Positions 6,149 to 7,270 of a DNA stretch of 7,270 nucleotides are shown here, one piece after another. Under the pieces are notes generated by a model. It saw only the letters and a list, made by a program, of their open reading frames with translations. It ran no database searches and was not told the DNA's origin. Position 1 is the stretch's first letter, and every line of letters begins with the position of its first letter. A program made the position numbers and the translations under genes. The stretch is from Planctomycetota bacterium (lineage in GTDB: Bacteria; Planctomycetota; SZUA-567). The DNA lies in the NCBI GenBank assembly GCA_031278535.1, contig JAITKH010000064.1:1-7270 (forward strand), read 5' to 3'.

Positions 6149-7129
6149 TCAGTTCTTGCCGATTTCCTTGTAAATTGTGGCGCGGAGATCGCTGAAGTTC
6201 AACTTGGCATAAGCCGCTTCGGCCGCTTTCTTGAAATCCTCAACGTCGGGCTGGGTGGTGACCATGCCGTATTCGGTCAGCTTCTTCTCGATTTCCACCA
6301 GTTCCCTCTCCACCAAGCGGGCGTTGTCTTGGCCTGCGGCCTTGGTTTCAGCCAAAAGCAGCTGCCGGAGATCGGCCGGGAGGGTCTGGAACCAGATCTC
6401 GCCCACGATCAGGCCGTTGATGAGTTGGAAATGAGCCGTCTTGTTGCGGTATTTGAGAACCTCGTAGGTGCGGGAACCGAGGGTGGACGTGTCCTGCACC
6501 TCGCAGCCGTCGATAGCCTTGGATTGCACCGCACTGTACACCTCGCCCCAAGGCATGGCCACGGGAGTGGCTCCCAAGGCGGAAATCGATTCGGCCCAGG
6601 CCGGAGCGCCAGGGGTGCGAATGCGCTGCCCCTTGAGATCCGCCGGCGTCTTGATCGGCGCGTGGGTCAGAAAATGCCTCGGGCCGTCATACCAGTTGAA
6701 GGAGAGAATGCGGATGCCCTCGTTGACCAGCCCTTCCTCCCAGCTCTTGTAGGTGGGGCCCTCGATGACCTTCAGCACGTCGTCGTAATTGTCGGCGAAA
6801 TAGGCCATGCCGATGATGCCGATGTCGCGGACATAGTTGCCCATGCGGCCGCCGTCCGTGAGAACGGCGACATTGACGCCCTGCATGGCCTGTTCAATCA
6901 CGTCCTCGTCGGATCCGAGCTGCGCGGAAGGATAGACCTGTATGGTCAGCCGGCCGTTCGATCTGGCCTTGACGTTCTCGGCAAGTTGATTGAATCCCCT
7001 CACCATCGGGGTGGTTTCATTCAATTGGGTCGACAGTTTCATGACATAGGAATCTCCGGCCAGTAGTCCTTCCGCAACCAGGGACAATATCGCCGCAACC
7101 GCCAGGAAAATCCGCCTTCCGGTAATCAT
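6149..7129 (-). CDS. dctP: TRAP transporter substrate-binding protein (DctP family)
   Basis: The 326-residue periplasmic receptor binds an organic acid and hands it to DctQM. A signal peptide is clear: MITGRRIFLAVAAILSLVAE, with likely cleavage after LLA near residue 24. Typical DctP landmarks follow: LTIQVYPSAQLGSDEDVIEQ (about 61-80), YDGPRHFLTH (about 147-156), the domain-linking DLKGQRIRTPGAP with Arg171 at the position that binds substrate carboxylate in this family, and GATPVAMPWGEVYSAVQSK (about 186-204) with DGCE. The length is normal. The ATG at 7129 is chosen because AAGGAG lies 6 bases upstream and the signal peptide then starts correctly; the frame is open 20 codons further but adds no sensible sequence. 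It is the first gene of the operon. The substrate is not deducible, since the neighbours encode no catabolic enzymes. Confidence 0.95.
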   Translation of the reverse strand: MITGRRIFLAVAAILSLVAEGLLAGDSYVMKLSTQLNETTPMVRGFNQLAENVKARSNGRLTIQVYPSAQLGSDEDVIEQAMQGVNVAVLTDGGRMGNYVRDIGIIGMAYFADNYDDVLKVIEGPTYKSWEEGLVNEGIRILSFNWYDGPRHFLTHAPIKTPADLKGQRIRTPGAPAWAESISALGATPVAMPWGEVYSAVQSKAIDGCEVQDTSTLGSRTYEVLKYRNKTAHFQLINGLIVGEIWFQTLPADLRQLLLAETKAAGQDNARLVERELVEIEKKLTEYGMVTTQPDVEDFKKAAEAAYAKLNFSDLRATIYKEIGKN

Positions 7130-7149
7130 TAATTTCTCCTTCTGCAAAA

Positions 7150-7182
7150 GGGAATCATCCGTTCCCGGCCCGAACGGGCCGG
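7150..7182 (-). promoter_or_regulatory. Overlapping hairpins in the dctP leader
   Basis: A strong hairpin, CCGGCCC-GUUC-GGGCCGG in the transcript (7182-7165), overlaps by two bases a weaker one, GGGAA-N7-UUCCC (7166-7150), which is followed by UUUU just before the ribosome binding site. The two cannot both form fully. This could be an attenuator or an RNA-stability element, or chance. I see no convincing sigma-70 or sigma-54 promoter in the remaining bases up to 7270, so the promoter may lie outside the window. Confidence 0.3.
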
Positions 7183-7270
7183 AATCCAATCATGGAACCT
7201 GGTATGAAACATCCGCCGATGAATGCAGAACAGCCAGGCGACGCCAATCGACATTTCAACGATCATGGAC

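Noticed and set aside
6329..7066. Long plus-strand open frame of 245 codons opposite dctP
   Set aside because: It is the antisense shadow of a gene with clear family motifs and a signal peptide. The translation has no recognisable domain.
701..7129. A pathway linking the TRAP transporter and the aldo/keto reductase
   Set aside because: They are separated by ruvC, tadA and an insertion sequence, and the reductase has its own promoter. Adjacency alone does not support a shared pathway.
7130..7270. Minus-strand open frame that could be the end of an upstream gene overlapping the dctP start
   Set aside because: About 47 codons are open with the TAA overlapping the dctP ATG, but the translation is Arg/His-rich with no family feature and the DNA forms hairpins. 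It is too short to support.

Overview
This is a 7.3 kb stretch of a GC-rich bacterial chromosome in which every supported gene lies on the minus strand, so it reads naturally from right to left. The content suggests a Gram-negative bacterium: it carries a complete TRAP transporter with a periplasmic binding protein, and an aldo/keto reductase with extra iron-sulfur motifs of a kind common in anaerobes. The sequence alone does not fix the phylum. Desulfobacterota-like or PVC-like (for example Lentisphaerota) origins are guesses only.

Right half (7129 to 4245): a tripartite TRAP transporter operon in the order dctP (substrate-binding protein), dctQ (small membrane subunit), dctM (large permease). 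Each gene has a good ribosome binding site. dctQ and dctM are separated by one base. The 130-base dctP-dctQ spacer holds a stem-loop, and the dctP leader holds two overlapping hairpins. The substrate is an organic acid but cannot be named. After 80 bases come ruvC (Holliday junction resolvase) and tadA (tRNA adenosine-34 deaminase), joined by an ATGA overlap.

Middle (3058 to 2087): a dead insertion sequence. Its ends are perfect 17-base inverted repeats, but the DDE transposase has an in-frame TAG, a central deletion with a frame change, another frameshift and an in-frame TGA.

Left half: an aldo/keto reductase gene with two C-terminal cysteine motifs (1873 to 701). It is driven by a textbook sigma-70 promoter whose -35 box is flanked by two TTCCGAA motifs. 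After a 259-base spacer with small repeats come two small unrecognised genes: a 98-residue protein, and the first 42 codons of a gene that runs off the window at base 1.

Most of the window is ordinary: transporter, DNA repair, tRNA modification and redox genes. I found no CRISPR array, tRNA, rRNA, defence system or clear new system. The points most worth a second look are the reductase promoter, the unknown small genes at the left edge, and the decayed but end-intact insertion sequence.
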